Positions 1-11,317 of a stretch of DNA of 64,000 nucleotides are shown piece after piece. The position numbers were made by a program, and so were the translations under genes. The number at the start of each line of letters is the position of its first letter. Positions within the stretch are counted from its first letter, which is position 1. The stretch is from assembly GCA_022385805.1 (NCBI GenBank), contig MU277710.1:66350-130349 (forward strand), written 5' to 3'. The notes beneath the pieces were generated by a model that had not been told where the DNA came from, made no database searches, and was given only the letters and a program-made list of their open reading frames with translations. This DNA comes from Pilatotrama ljubarskyi (Eukaryota > Basidiomycota > Agaricomycetes > Polyporales > Polyporaceae).

Positions 1-2197
1 CGGATATGCTCGTGTGCTTCAAGCTGCTCGTGAACGGAGCCGCAGAGACAACAGAAGCAAACAGGACCGCGAGCCAGACGGACTTGAAGAAGTTGTACGA
101 GAGCTTCATGATGACCGAGTGTCGTTGCGGAGTGTCGCGAGAGTGTCTCAGCAGCAGGCACCAGGACTCTTCAGAGGGTGGTCGCCTGGAACGACATATC
201 GCGGACGATGGCCGCTATTTGTACGCGAAGCCTTCGGACCGATAGCAACTGCTGGGGCGTACGCTGACGTCGGTCACAACAAACGCAACTTGCACGCCGC
301 ATGGCCATGGCCGACTCTTGGGAACGAAAGACACCGCCTTGCGGAGTGAGAAGAGTTGCCGACCTCTGTGCGTATCATCGAGTGCGAACCTACGGGCATA
401 GGGCCATATACTCTCGGGCGATCAGGGCGGTTGTGAGAGCTGAGAGCATGGCGACTGCTTCTCCCAACGATCATGTGGGTTCCCTGTAGAAAAAAAGAAG
501 CTGAGTTTGATGCCCAGTTCGGCCACGCTTGGGCGTACACGCGTCGCGCGTGGAATACGACGATGGCAGTGACGTCCAAATGGGTGCATGGAGCCCACAG
601 ATATCGACGTTGCAGCGCGCTCTCGGGGAAGGTCGAGCTTCGTGATAATGCCTCGGGATGCTTCTCTCTGGGCTTGGCATTCGGTCGCAGAAGAATCCGA
701 CGAGGTTATTCTCGTCCCGGGAAGGAGGGGCTATAGCAAGCAGCAGCGCGGCCCACACGCGGGTGCTCGGTGAGAATACTGACCTAGACGCGATCCAGCG
801 CATCAAAGGACGCATGCATGGAGTGCGAGCGATACGGTGATCCATACAATGCTGCAGACTCCCGCTGGTAGAGTCAGACTGCTGCGGCCATATCAACCGA
901 CCGCTGCTCCTCTGCGCGGCTGGCCTGAGGTCCACATGGCCTGACTTCAGCTGATGGTACACATAGAACACAGCATTATATGCTGCGGCGGCAATGTGGG
1001 CGGCAAGCGCGCAGCCGTGAAGTTACGAATCCGCTGAAACATACCAGTGCATCCTGTACGCAGCTGATGGAATGGTGTCCTGTTGTAGGGCGTACAGTCG
1101 GTCCGAATAGTGCACCAACGCGTGCTCTGATCAACAAGGCCGTAGATCATCAAGCTGGGAGGAATGACTCGCACGAACCGCACGGAGCCTCGCAAGCAGC
1201 GAGTACATCGATGAAGGCTCTCGTGGCATGTGCGATCCTGCGGAGCCCGTTTAATGAGCCTTCGAGACCAACTGACGGGCATCGTAAACCGCATACCATT
1301 GTCAGTTCACTCACTGTCAGGGCACGTCGCACCGGCAGAGACGTTGCTGTTCCTCTGCGAGGTCGGCGAGTAGGAGACTTTGTGCGAGCCTCGAGGCCGA
1401 TATTGCCGTGCGGTCAATGAAGAACTCCAAAGTATATCGTCAGGCATTGCGCGTCGGTGGGAGGGCCTCTCAGTGAATAACTTAGGATGCTACCAACAAC
1501 ATGATAGCGCGGAGCAAGACGATGACAACCAAGTTCGAAAGTAGCGGACCGGGCCCCGGAGCCGAGGAGCCGAGTCCCCTGCCGCCGCTTGCGCAGTCTC
1601 CGCCACGGGCGCTCCGGACTCGAGCACACAACTTGAAGGGCGACCTCATGCCCTTGCGAGCGCAGTGGACTATGGATCCATAGTTCAACGAAGTACAGAC
1701 TCGGAATAACTCGTTATACCGTAAAGTCAGGTAAGTGGTAGCTCGTATGGCCTTTCCATCGTCGGTTGAACGCGGTCGACCTTGGAGACTGTCGGACACG
1801 TTCCAACGCAGATACTATCGCGCCTTCACCTCGGCACCGTGGTCCGTACCTATACGGTCCACAGCTTTAAGAGATGCAGTAAAAAAAATATACTACCCTG
1901 GCCTTCCACGGCCGTCGGCCAGCCGAACCTGAGCAGACGTCGCGCAAGGACGGGGTAGTCGAGCCCGCCGCTAGCTGCCCTCACGCTTTGGTCACGGTCT
2001 CACACATATGCACGTGCAGTTCTCGCCGGGCAATGACAGCGACATGTACATGTTCGCAAAGATGAATTTGTACTGCAGCGCAGATCATATTCATATCGAG
2101 ACCCGCGTCCTCGTCTTGCGTAATGCGCTTCTGAAGTTAACGTTACGCTTCTGCTTCTCGGACGCCATCACTAACAGACCTACGCACAGCAAAGACC
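1..2197. other. gene-empty stretch at the left edge
   Basis: Neither strand holds an open frame with recognisable domain content. The open stretches are short, arginine-rich and overlap each other in several frames, as expected from chance. I saw no tRNA, no tandem repeat and no transposase-like protein. The last 100 bases or so are probably the promoter and 5' leader of the reductase gene that starts at 2198. Confidence 0.5.
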
Positions 2198-3784
2198 ATG
2201 CCCCCGCTCAAGCTCGCCATAATCGGCGGAGGCCCGTCGGCCTTCTATGTCGCCTCGCGGCTGCTATCTCTCCTCCCCCAGTCCAGCTCGCGCGGCTCCG
2301 CGCTTAAGATCCACATGTATGACCGCCTATGGGCCCCTTATGGGCTCGTGCGGTACGGCGTCGCGCCGGACCATCCGGAGGTCAAGGTCTGTCTATCCTT
2401 TATACTCGTTTCTCGGAGCAGGGCTGAGCGACTAGAGCGATAGAACTGCACGCACAAGTTCGCCGAAGCAGCGGAAGATCCCCGACTCCGTTTCTTCGGG
2501 AACGTGAACATCAGCACTTCCTCAGCGTCGCCTCCACCCATCCCGGACACCCTCCCGCTCCCGCTGTCCTCCCTCCTCCCGCACTACACGCACGTGCTCC
2601 TCTCGACCGGCTGCCCCATTCCCATCCTGCACCCCGCCCTCCCACCTTCTGCCCACTGCCTTCCCGCGCTCTCCCTCGTGCACTGGTACACCGCGCATCC
2701 CGCACGACCCCGTACACCTCCGCCACTTGAGCGCACAAAGCACGTCGCGCTCATTGGACAAGGAAACGTCTCCCTTGACGTCGCACGCATGCTCCTCACG
2801 CCTCCTTCAGAACTCGCGAAGTACGACGTCCCACGGCCTGTGCTCTCCGTGCTCGAGCGATCCGCGGTCGAGCATGTCTCGATTGTGGGACGGAGGGGTC
2901 CGTTCCAGGCGGCCTTCACGACGAAAGAGCTGCGAGAGATGATGAACCTCCCAGACGCAGCGATGGAACCGCTCGACCCGCAGCTTCTGGTCGCTCCCGA
3001 GGGCGTGCAGGTAACGAGGCAGCAATCGCGCACGATCCAGCTCCTGCAGAAGGGCTCAAAGAACAAGCCCGGCACGACGAAGAAGACGTGGTCGCTCGAC
3101 TTCTTCCGCTCCCCGACCGGCCTCACCACCCCCACCTCGCCCGCCGAGAAATCGCGCCTCACTCTAGCGCACACGACCCTCGACGCCTCATCACGCGCCG
3201 TCCCCACGGGCGAATCCACCACACTCGACACAGACCTCGTCATCACCTCGCTGGGCCACCGCGCCGAGCCGACGGCCCCATGGTACGACCCCGCGCTCGG
3301 CCACCTGCGCACGATCGGCGGCGGGCGCGTCGTCGACGCGCACGGGCGGCGCGTGCGGAACGTGTACGCGAGCGGGTGGGCGGCGATGGGCGCTCGCGGG
3401 GTGCTCGCGAGCACGATGATGGACGCGTACGCCGTTGCGGACACTGTCCTCCGCGATTGTTTCCCCGGGGAGGACGCCCCGACGACGCCGATGGGCGAGG
3501 CGGACGCGGATGCGGAGAAGGCGAGGGACGCGGCGGGCGGGGAGGCGCAGGCGCAGGCGGAGAGCGTGGAGGTGTTGCCGAAGGAAGGAAATGTGGACGT
3601 GGAGAGCGTGCCACCGGAAGTGGAAGAGGGTTGGCGGGAGGGACGGGTGACGGATTTCGAGGACTGGAAGGCGGTGGATGGGGAGGAGGTCAGGAGAGGA
3701 GAGGCGTTAGGCAAGGAGAGGGAGAGGATGGTGTGGGAGGAAGCACGCGAGTTCTTGTCCACCGTCAGGTCCCGGAGAGGGTGA
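2198..3784 (+). CDS. ARH1: NADPH:adrenodoxin (ferredoxin) oxidoreductase, mitochondrial type
   Basis: FAD enzyme that passes electrons from NADPH to a mitochondrial [2Fe-2S] ferredoxin (Arh1 in yeast, FDXR in animals), feeding iron-sulfur cluster and haem A synthesis. Two exons, 2198-2386 and 2444-3784, with a 57-bp GT-AG intron, join in frame to 509 aa. The FAD-binding motif GGGPSAFY lies at residues 9-16, followed by YGLVRYGVAPDHPEVKN, a family signature that spans the splice junction. The NADP-binding GQGNVSLDVARMLL and the GRRGPFQAAFTTKELREM block follow. The C-terminal 90 residues are acidic and low-complexity. The predicted protein starts almost directly at the Rossmann fold, so no targeting presequence is visible. 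An upstream in-frame stop lies near 2138 with no ATG between, so a presequence would need a further 5' exon. Family assignment is firm; the start is less so. Confidence 0.93.
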
Positions 3785-4697
3785 TCGTGCTGAAGACAGA
3801 CAGTGAGTACTGTCCGCCATCTTTCGGTCCTTCAAAGCATGTCATTGAACCATCCCTTTCAGCAGTGAGGGGACACTCCTCTGCACTGATTGTTCGCCCT
3901 CGGTACCGAGCAACGCAGACTCCCCTACAGTACTGTTACACGCAACTTCGTACTCGATCGCTCAGATACCGCACATTAAATCTAATCCCACACACCACTC
4001 TCTTATGCCAAGACGTGCTGGTACGAAGTCGTGCAACCTGCCTCTCGTAGATCTCGTGAGCAGCCTCCAGCGAAGGTCAAGCGCCAAGCTTGAGCTCGCA
4101 TTCACTTTGCCTGGGCTTAGGCCGCAATGCAATGAGAGTACGGTAATTGCGAATGTAGGCTGACTCGACTGCGATGTATCAGGTTGAGTGGATAGGTCTT
4201 CATATTCGTGACCAGTGCTTCGACAGCTGCCGACGTATGCAACGTTCTGACGATGCTGGACATGGGAAACTCTTGGTGGAGTCGCCGCCCATTTCGCTCC
4301 TGAAAACAGCTGAGAGCGACGAACTGTCTATCACAGGCTCGACGGAGGATTCTTCGACGATACGGCGCATACCACGTCCGCCCCCTTAGCCCAGTTCTCT
4401 CCCGCCTGGTATGATCGTGACTCATCAGACGTCGTGCATTACAACAGCTAACGGTATAATATCCACAAGCGATACGCACAGGTACGTGCGCGTGCACCGA
4501 AAACACATAACCATGTACACTACAACGAGCTACGTGGAACGTCTCACCAGAGACGTACACGTAAAGCACACATCCACGGCCCTCCATCTCCCCTACTGCA
4601 AAATCAGAGCGAGAGCCAAGCGGGTATCGAGCTCTAGAAAGAAGAGAAAAAGGTCCCTGTCTACCCGCAGTCCGCGCAGTCCTGCCCTCCCCTTGTC
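3785..4697. other. intergenic region between convergent genes
   Basis: This lies between the stop of the reductase gene (+) and the stop of the glycosidase gene (-), so it should hold both 3' untranslated regions. The open frames crossing it are extensions of shadow frames. Nothing else recognised. Confidence 0.5.
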
Positions 4698-6373
4698 TCA
4701 GAGCCCGTACCACAAAACCACCACCGCCGACACCACACCCACCCACATCCATCCGCCCGCGGCAACACTCCTCACGCTCACACCAGCATTCGCCCCTGGA
4801 GCGCCGAGCGCGCTCCAGTCCCGCCAGGCAGCGTACATCTCGACGACGAACGCCTGGCCCTCGGGGCTGTGGCTCCCCTGCACGCCGAACTGGTTCGGGT
4901 TCACGACGGGCGTGAGCCACATGTCCGAGGTGAAGTGCGCGAGGGACGCGCTCGCCGACGGTGCACTGGAGGTAGAACTCGCTGAGGCGGACGCGGAGGA
5001 GGCGGGAGAGGTGGAGGTGGAAGAAGAGGAGCCGGATGAGCCGGAGGACCCGGAGGCGGGGGCGGAGAGCGCCTTGCGGCTCGTCTCCGCCTGGGGGAGG
5101 TGCGTGTGCACGCCGGCGAGGAGCGCGAGGCGGTAGACGGTGCTCGCAAGGATCGCGGTGCTCGACGCGTCGTCGAACGAGCTGCTGTCGTCCGCGTAGT
5201 TGCCAAACAGACCGTTCGTGCGCTGCGTGCGGCGACGATGTCAGCACGTCATTGAGAGAAATGGAGAAGGAAAACGCACGAGGTGTGGGTATATGCCGTC
5301 GTGAATCTCGGAGACCCAGTTCGTGAGGTCCTTCGCTTGTTTCTTCATGTTCTTGGCGTACTGCGAGTTCTGGATTGTCCCGAGGACACGGAGCATGCCT
5401 GCCGCTGCCCATCCATTCCCTATCCCCCATACCAACCTGTAAGCTTCACTGCAACATGCAGCTGAGTGGTGTAGGAGCCCACCTGTTGACCAATGTCCGT
5501 TATCGGTATTCTGCCCAAGGACGATGTGCTTCCACATCCCGCCGGCGTCGTCGTCTACGAGGTACTGGCGGTAGAGGCGGCACTGGTCGTACGCTTGCTG
5601 AACTAGGGATTGGTTCTGGTTGAGGACGCCGTAGTAGGCGAGGAAGGGCGGAACCATGTACACGAAGTCGGACCTGGCGCGCACCGTCAGAATGCATGTC
5701 TCTCCTGGCATGGAACCCCGCCAGGGCGAATAGAGCGAACAAAGACGCACCATAGCTGGACCTGTTCCATGCGATGCGAGATCGCCCCGTCGCTCGTCTT
5801 GGGCACCTTCTCCAGCAGAAACTCGAGCTGGTCCGTCGCCGCGCTCGCATAGTCCTGCCCGTCCTGCGCGCCGGCGCCCGTCCAGTTCGCGAGCAGGACA
5901 GCGACGCCGATGCTGGGCGGGTCGCCCGCGGCGCCGCCGTTGGCGTCCATGAGCGGCTGGGGGCCCTGGACGTCGGCCTTGGTACGGTTCTGGACGACGG
6001 AGCGGGCGATGGCGACGACCTCATCGAGCGCGGACGGCGCTTGGCCGTGTGGGGGTGGGAGTGCGGTGTTGTTGAGGACGGAGTAGGAGGGCGTGTCGGA
6101 CTCGATGAGGGCTTCAGCGCGGGTGCCGATCTCCCAGCTGCGAGTGCGAGTGAGGTACGGGAGGAGCGGCGCGGGCGGGACGTGATCGCGGTGAGTATGG
6201 AACTCTGAGCGCGCAATGGGAACTCACCTGTGCGTCGCGCCTTCAGCGAGACGGGCCTTCACTCCGTCCAGCTGATCGTCCGTCAGTGTCTGTGCTGTCC
6301 CCGCCGCCGCCGACAGCACTAGCACGCCCGCGCCCGCAACAAGCAGCTCGCGCCCGAGTCGCCTCGTCTTCAT
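4698..6373 (-). CDS. secreted six-hairpin glycosidase (GH88/GH105-like), probably GPI-anchored
   Basis: Predicted extracellular enzyme of the unsaturated rhamnogalacturonyl/glucuronyl hydrolase type (YteR-like (alpha/alpha)6 barrel), acting on pectin-derived or similar uronic-acid oligosaccharides. Five exons: 6373-6228, 6137-5751, 5673-5483, 5419-5280 and 5222-4698, together 462 aa in frame. Residues 1-28 form a signal peptide (basic start, then hydrophobic VLVLSAAAGTAQ). Core motifs include SWEIGTRAEAL, DFVYMVPPFLAYYGV (region of the family's catalytic Asp) and WSTGNGWAAAGM. After the barrel come a Ser/Ala/Thr-rich linker, a short conserved-looking segment and a C-terminal hydrophobic tail (WVGVVSAVVVLWYGL) ending the protein, as in GPI-anchor signals. 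The exact GH family and substrate are inferred from motif memory. A tail anchor is unusual for this enzyme class, so the protein may act at the cell wall. Confidence 0.78.
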
Positions 6374-7508
6374 CACGACAAGTGATGTTTTGTCTCGGAG
6401 CTTCAGTTGGTGCCGATCGGCCCACCGAGGAGTACACGACGATTGCGGTGTATGTCGAGGGTGGCGAGGATACGAGGAGCGGAGGGGGAAGGAAGTCGGG
6501 AAGAGCGTATCTGTGTTCTGTCAGTGTCGAAGCAGGCGTGGGTGAGCCGTGTCTCGGACTGGACTGGTGCGGAGCCATCCATGATGTCGTCCGCTCGGTC
6601 TATATCCGCCTACAGCCCCCGCCAAGAACAGACATACGTCTCTGGAACGTTCAGCAAAACCGCAAAGCATTCTTCAAACATGCTGCGCTCTCTGAGTCTC
6701 TCACAGGAGAGGAAGAAATATGACGCGACACGCCCAGCCTGCCCCGACAAGTACAGCGGCTCGGGCTGTTCGAGAGGTTTGAGACAAGGTCCGCGGCTGA
6801 CTGCTTCCAGCGGCTCTGGGTCAGGAACGAATGTCCAACGAGACCGCGGCGGGGGTTCGTCGGTGGAAGACTGACACGAGTGCGGAGGAGAAGGGGCTCA
6901 AGGTGTCGAAGATAGCGATGTAAGCAACAGTGACTGCGCACGCTGTCAAGTACTTCGACGCGTATGGTCAAGCAGCTGTCGCGCACAAGCACCGAGTGTT
7001 CCAGGAATTGCTCTTGAGAGGCAGAACAGAGTAAGGACGGAAGAGAAGGACTGTAAGTGGGTTTATCAAACATGGGGCCCTCCAGTAATACAGAGCCAAG
7101 CCCGGACAATGCCCCGGACGCGTCGAGCAAACAACCTCACTGGTACAAGCAGACGTCACTGACAACCCAGCAGAGGAAACGTGGGTCTCGTTCACAACTA
7201 CTCAGCCATTTTGCATGCTTCCGTACGGTCGGTCTTGTCCGTTATGCTCGTCGCTCCCCCTCATAGAGCACACCGGAGCGCCTGCCTAGGGGAGACTAGG
7301 TCTGGTACGCTGCCCCACTCACTCGATCCAGAGTCGCCGCGCCCCCTCGTTGCCACAGTACTAGTAGCGTAAGCAGGGTAGGTGCCAGCCACTAAGGCAT
7401 TGACACCACCAAGCAGCGAGCATCGCCATGCAGGGTTATAATCGCAACGAGTACCGTCGACCTGTACGGTAGTAAAGCAGTGCATTTTGGCTCGAACCTG
7501 CGCAGCTC
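6374..7508. other. intergenic region with no recognised gene
   Basis: The promoter of the glycosidase (reading left) and the 3' flank of the adenylate-forming enzyme gene must lie here. Open frames of up to about 155 codons exist on both strands but are serine- and arginine-rich, overlap each other and show no domain. Confidence 0.45.
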
Positions 7509-9657
7509 TCAGGACAAGGAGAGGTAAATCTTCTCGATTTCAGCGCGGAATTGCTCCTCCGTCGCCTTCCTTCTGTTAGGTCGTTCATGAGCGCTTGAGC
7601 GTCGGTCCATTTGAGTTTGAGACGAGCGGAACCAAGAGCGTACCTCACATTGCCCTTCTCCTGCCAGAGATACGATACATCACTTGAGCAAACCATCGTC
7701 ACCAGCAGCACGAAGCAGCGAAGAACTGACCGTCGTCCTGGGCAGCGACCACGCCGGCACGAGCAAAATGCACTCCGGGCTCGTTATCCGTTCGTGCGCG
7801 AAGAGCTTCTCGTTGAACGCCGCAGTGCGGTCGATGATAAGATCCTTGAGCTTCAACTGCGCTTCCGGCGAAGAAGACAGATCGGCCGAAGGCTCGGGCT
7901 CGACGACCAGTACGGGGCAGATCCTCTGATGGCCGACCACGACGCAGTTGTGCACTACGTCTCCGCATGTCTTCAGGACGTTCTCCTCGATAGCTCTGGC
8001 GTCCGCGACAGGATTGTTGGTACATCGGACACTCGCCCATGTTACAGTACAGGACGCGGGAACACGGGACGACTCACTTAGTGTCGCAGAAGGCCGGGTT
8101 ACCACCAGTGCGGATCCAGTCGTCACTTCTTCCGCCTACAAGCCCCCACTCAGCTCCTGAGCGGAGTATACGATGCAGTGCGCGTGCTCACGGAATACAT
8201 AGCAGCCAGGCTTGGCCTCTTCAAACAGATCGCCTGTCACATGTCCGGCCGGGCGGTTTCGTATAGAGGGATGCGGGCACGTCTTCGAGTCCGCCGAGAC
8301 GTAGAACTCGTACAGCTGTCGGCCCGGAGCACCATGGGCGTTTTCGCCATCCGCGAGCCCGACGGGCAGCAACTTGCAGTCGACCTCGGAAGCGAGCCTG
8401 AGGTAGGGCTCGCGTGACTCGAGGCTCGCGACCATGAGCGGTCCTGCGTGCGAGTGCTGCACGTCAGCGGGATCCTTCAAGCGTGAGCTAGTCGCGCGCA
8501 TACCGCATTCCGTGTTAGCGTACATCGGCTGCGTCGCGATCAGTGAGGGGAGTTACCTCTGCTAGGAAGGGTTGCTCGTACTTACCGTGAGCGGGATGCC
8601 TTGCTCGAGCGCCCAGCCTTCGTCCGAGTTGCTGAGGGACGCGCCTGTGTACGCTATCTGCTGCAATCCACGAAGAGCGTCGAGGATGTCGGGACTCTCC
8701 CGGGCGGCGGCGAGAAGCTTCGCGAGCCACGGCGCATATTGCAGCAGGAAGTTGAGCCCGCACTGCTGGACCATGGCCAGGAACTCTGCGGCCGTGATCT
8801 CGCGCCCGGAGCTCTGCGTCAAACATGCACCGGACCACGACATGAACGTCACGCCTGGCGGGACGCGAGACGTCAGCGACCGCGTTCAAGGATCAGCAGC
8901 GCAGTCTCGGGAGTACGCACAAGAAGCGGCGCCGATGGACGCGAAGCTCCCGATGTTGTTGAAGATGTGCTGCTGCTGCCCCTCCGGATGTCGCTGGATG
9001 ACGCACTTCCAGGTGACCTCGCCTTCCGCGACGAGCCACTTGTGCGTCTGCGGGACCGGCTTCGGTCGGCCGCCTGTGGTCCCGCTCGTGTGGAAGATCA
9101 TCGCGACATCGTCTTCGCTGACCTCCGGCGGGGCGCTCGGCTGCGCATCTGTCTTCGGCAGTTCGTTGAGCTTCGGGAGCCGCATGATCGTCTGCTGCCA
9201 CTTGACCTGCGGGAGGAGCGCCTCGAATGCGGCATCATAGATGAGGACGTGGGCGCCGTGGGTACCGAGCAGGTCCTGCACGAACGTGGCGGTGAAGGGC
9301 AAGCCGAAGACCTCCGGAACGAATCCCGCTGCGGCGACCGAGTAGATGTGTGCGAGGTCGCTCCAGTGCGAGCCCTTCAGCCTGCCTCGGAATGAGCACG
9401 CCACCGAGGCTCATATACTGTGCTGCGGATGCTATGAGAGACACGTACCACATTCCGACAACATCTCCTTGCTTGAGCCCTTCGGCGGTCAGCCTGTCGC
9501 TCCAGTAGGAGGTAGCTGCTGTGAGAGCGTCCAGGAAGTCCTGGTAAGTGATGAGTCCCCATTCGAAGCTGGATACATCGCCCTCGAAGGGCCGCATGAA
9601 GGGCTGAGCCGCATGAAGTTGCAGACGTTCAAGAACGAAGTTCATGAAATGCGCCAT
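7509..9657 (-). CDS. stand-alone adenylate-forming (ANL superfamily) enzyme, acyl-CoA synthetase-like
   Basis: Activates a carboxylic acid as its acyl-adenylate. Eight exons (9657-9449, 9381-8921, 8854-8586, 8528-8192, 8135-8078, 7995-7731, 7660-7644, 7572-7509) join in frame to 559 aa; the seventh is only 17 nt. The phosphate-binding core FHTSGTTGGRPKPVPQTH lies near residue 180, followed by YTGASLS, YANTECG (A5-like) and a C-terminal PRTTEKGNVRRKA. In that last motif (A10) the position usually held by the catalytic lysine of NRPS A-domains is Asn, as also seems to occur in fungal NRPS-like reductases. The protein ends a few residues later, with no carrier, reductase or thioesterase domain, so it is not a full NRPS-like enzyme. 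Residues 1-100 match the N-terminal subdomain of NRPS-like A-domains. Substrate unknown. No secondary-metabolism partner lies next to it. The ATG at 9657 is the first after an in-frame stop. Confidence 0.85.
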
Positions 9658-10132
9658 GGGGAGCCGCTGCAGGTACGAGGGGAAGGAGTTCGGATGGCTT
9701 GAGCGAGCTCGTCCTCTCGCGGTTAAGTTTTATGGTACCTTTACTTCAGCTATGCCCGATGGGATTCTGTTTGATGGCTTATACAGATAGACGCGATTCT
9801 GAGCGCTGCGATCCAAAGCCCGCCCAAGGACCCTATAGTGCCTGTGATGTCGCATATGAGCACCGACTGCGATCACGCTTTTGACAGAATCGAGGTTGCG
9901 TACGAATTGATGTGCTCAGGTAAGTCCGTCTCTATCATAGAGGGACCGGGCAATCTGCCTATCGCCAGGGAGCCATAACGCAGCAAGAGCGGGTACACTT
10001 CCACCAAGGAAGCCCTGTTTGGCGCACATGCTATATGTACAGTCTAGTATACAAGGGGTTGTCTTGAGAGCATCAGCGTACTGACGGAGGAAGTAGGAAG
10101 GGGTGTCTTACCTATTATTTAGTACAGCTTGA
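9658..10132. other. intergenic region
   Basis: Promoter side of the adenylate-forming enzyme gene and 3' flank of SNF8. No open frame of interest, tRNA or repeat was seen. Confidence 0.5.
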
Positions 10133-10888
10133 CTACTCGTCCCAGCGCATTGCCGACGGAACCCAGTACGAGACTCCGTACACTTCGTCCTGCTCGTCCA
10201 ACCAACAGAGGCCATCCCGTAACAGCATGTTCGCAAGGGCGGCACGAGCTCGTTCCTGCGTCCATCCACGACGCGATGTCAGGGCCGCCTCAGACACGCG
10301 CCCTCCGTCCTCCTGAGCTACTGCGAGCACGACGGCCTGGTCTGAGTCCAGCTCCTTCGGCACGCTCCTGACCATCTTCTTCCCGCCGCCGACGTCGATG
10401 ACCTCGTAGCCCGCGTTGAGCGGCTTGAGCGTCTTGATGCTCCGCATCACGTCCTCCTCCGTGATCACGTCGCCGCCGACGCCTCTGAGCTTGCTCACCA
10501 GCCTGATGAGCTCGCCCATCTCAATCAGGCCCCCGTTCCTCTCCCGGGTGCTGACGCAGACGTCGACGATCTGCACGCCGAGCTCATACTGCCAGTCTCC
10601 GAGCCCGAGCATCTCCGCCCACCATCCGCCTTTCCGGGGGCCGGCGAGGGGGTCTACGCCGATGGTGGTGCACATCTGCTGGAAGGCGTGGCGGAACGAC
10701 GGTTCCTTGCGGATGCGGTCGCGGTGGGTGGATGCATAGTGAGCGAGAGCGCTGCGGAACTGAGCGAGCTGAGCGTGAAGTAGGTCGACCTGCGCCTGTG
10801 AGATCTCGTTGGACAGTTCGGCGAAAGAGCGTTGCGACTGTTGTTGACGGTCAAAGGCTGAGATGCCTACTCCACCTAGACGATGCAT
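10133..10888 (-). CDS. SNF8: ESCRT-II subunit Vps22 / SNF8
   Basis: Core subunit of ESCRT-II on endosomes (with Vps25 and Vps36), needed to sort ubiquitinated membrane proteins into multivesicular bodies. A single uninterrupted 251-aa frame, close to the roughly 230-260 aa of yeast and animal homologues; it is one of the few intronless genes here. The N-terminus MHRLGGVGISAFDR is nearly invariant in the family and fixes the start at 10888, although the frame is open further upstream. A predicted coiled-coil/helical segment follows, then GVDPLAGPRKGGWWAEMLGLGDWQYELGVQ, the hallmark of the first winged-helix domain (residues about 115-165), and a second winged helix to the end. Identification is firm. 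Confidence 0.95.
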   Translation of the reverse strand: MHRLGGVGISAFDRQQQSQRSFAELSNEISQAQVDLLHAQLAQFRSALAHYASTHRDRIRKEPSFRHAFQQMCTTIGVDPLAGPRKGGWWAEMLGLGDWQYELGVQIVDVCVSTRERNGGLIEMGELIRLVSKLRGVGGDVITEEDVMRSIKTLKPLNAGYEVIDVGGGKKMVRSVPKELDSDQAVVLAVAQEDGGRVSEAALTSRRGWTQERARAALANMLLRDGLCWLDEQDEVYGVSYWVPSAMRWDE

Positions 10889-11317
10889 GGCAGTATGCAG
10901 ACGAGATTGTCTCGAGAGGAACCTGGAGGTGTCGAGGACATGGACGTTGAATCGTTCAGGATCAAGCCCTGCCCGTGAATTGCTGCAAGTGGAGGGGATG
11001 CAGATAAGATTAGATTCAACAATCAAGAACCGGCGGCAATGAGTTCCAGTTCCCCTGTCTCTCTCGGGGCACGGAGGATCCTAAAGAACATGTTTGAGAA
11101 GGACTCAGGCGCATTTGGCTGCACTTTGCCTGTCCAGATACGGTTACAGGGTATACAAGTCAACGGTGCCAAGGTCAGACCAACTCGAATGGACCCCCCG
11201 GCCTCGCGTAGTACGTACTTACACGCCATCATCATGTCCAGCCTGCGTCCTGCGCGTCCTTCGCATGCACTCGGAGTTGCATGCGCTCGGGGCCAAAGCT
11301 CAAGGCGTTCACGTTCC
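10889..11317. other. intergenic region between SNF8 and the AT-hook gene
   Basis: Holds the SNF8 promoter and the 3' flank of the AT-hook gene, both on the minus strand. Nothing recognisable was found in it. Confidence 0.5.

Noticed and set aside
2584..3762. 392-codon open frame on the minus strand opposite the reductase, and a 320-codon plus-strand frame at 3088-4050
   Set aside because: Both are shadow frames of the GC-rich reductase exon; composition is low-complexity and no domain is present.
4117..5430. 437-codon minus-strand frame overlapping the glycosidase
   Set aside because: It runs through introns and the wrong frame of the glycosidase exons; the true exons carry the family motifs.
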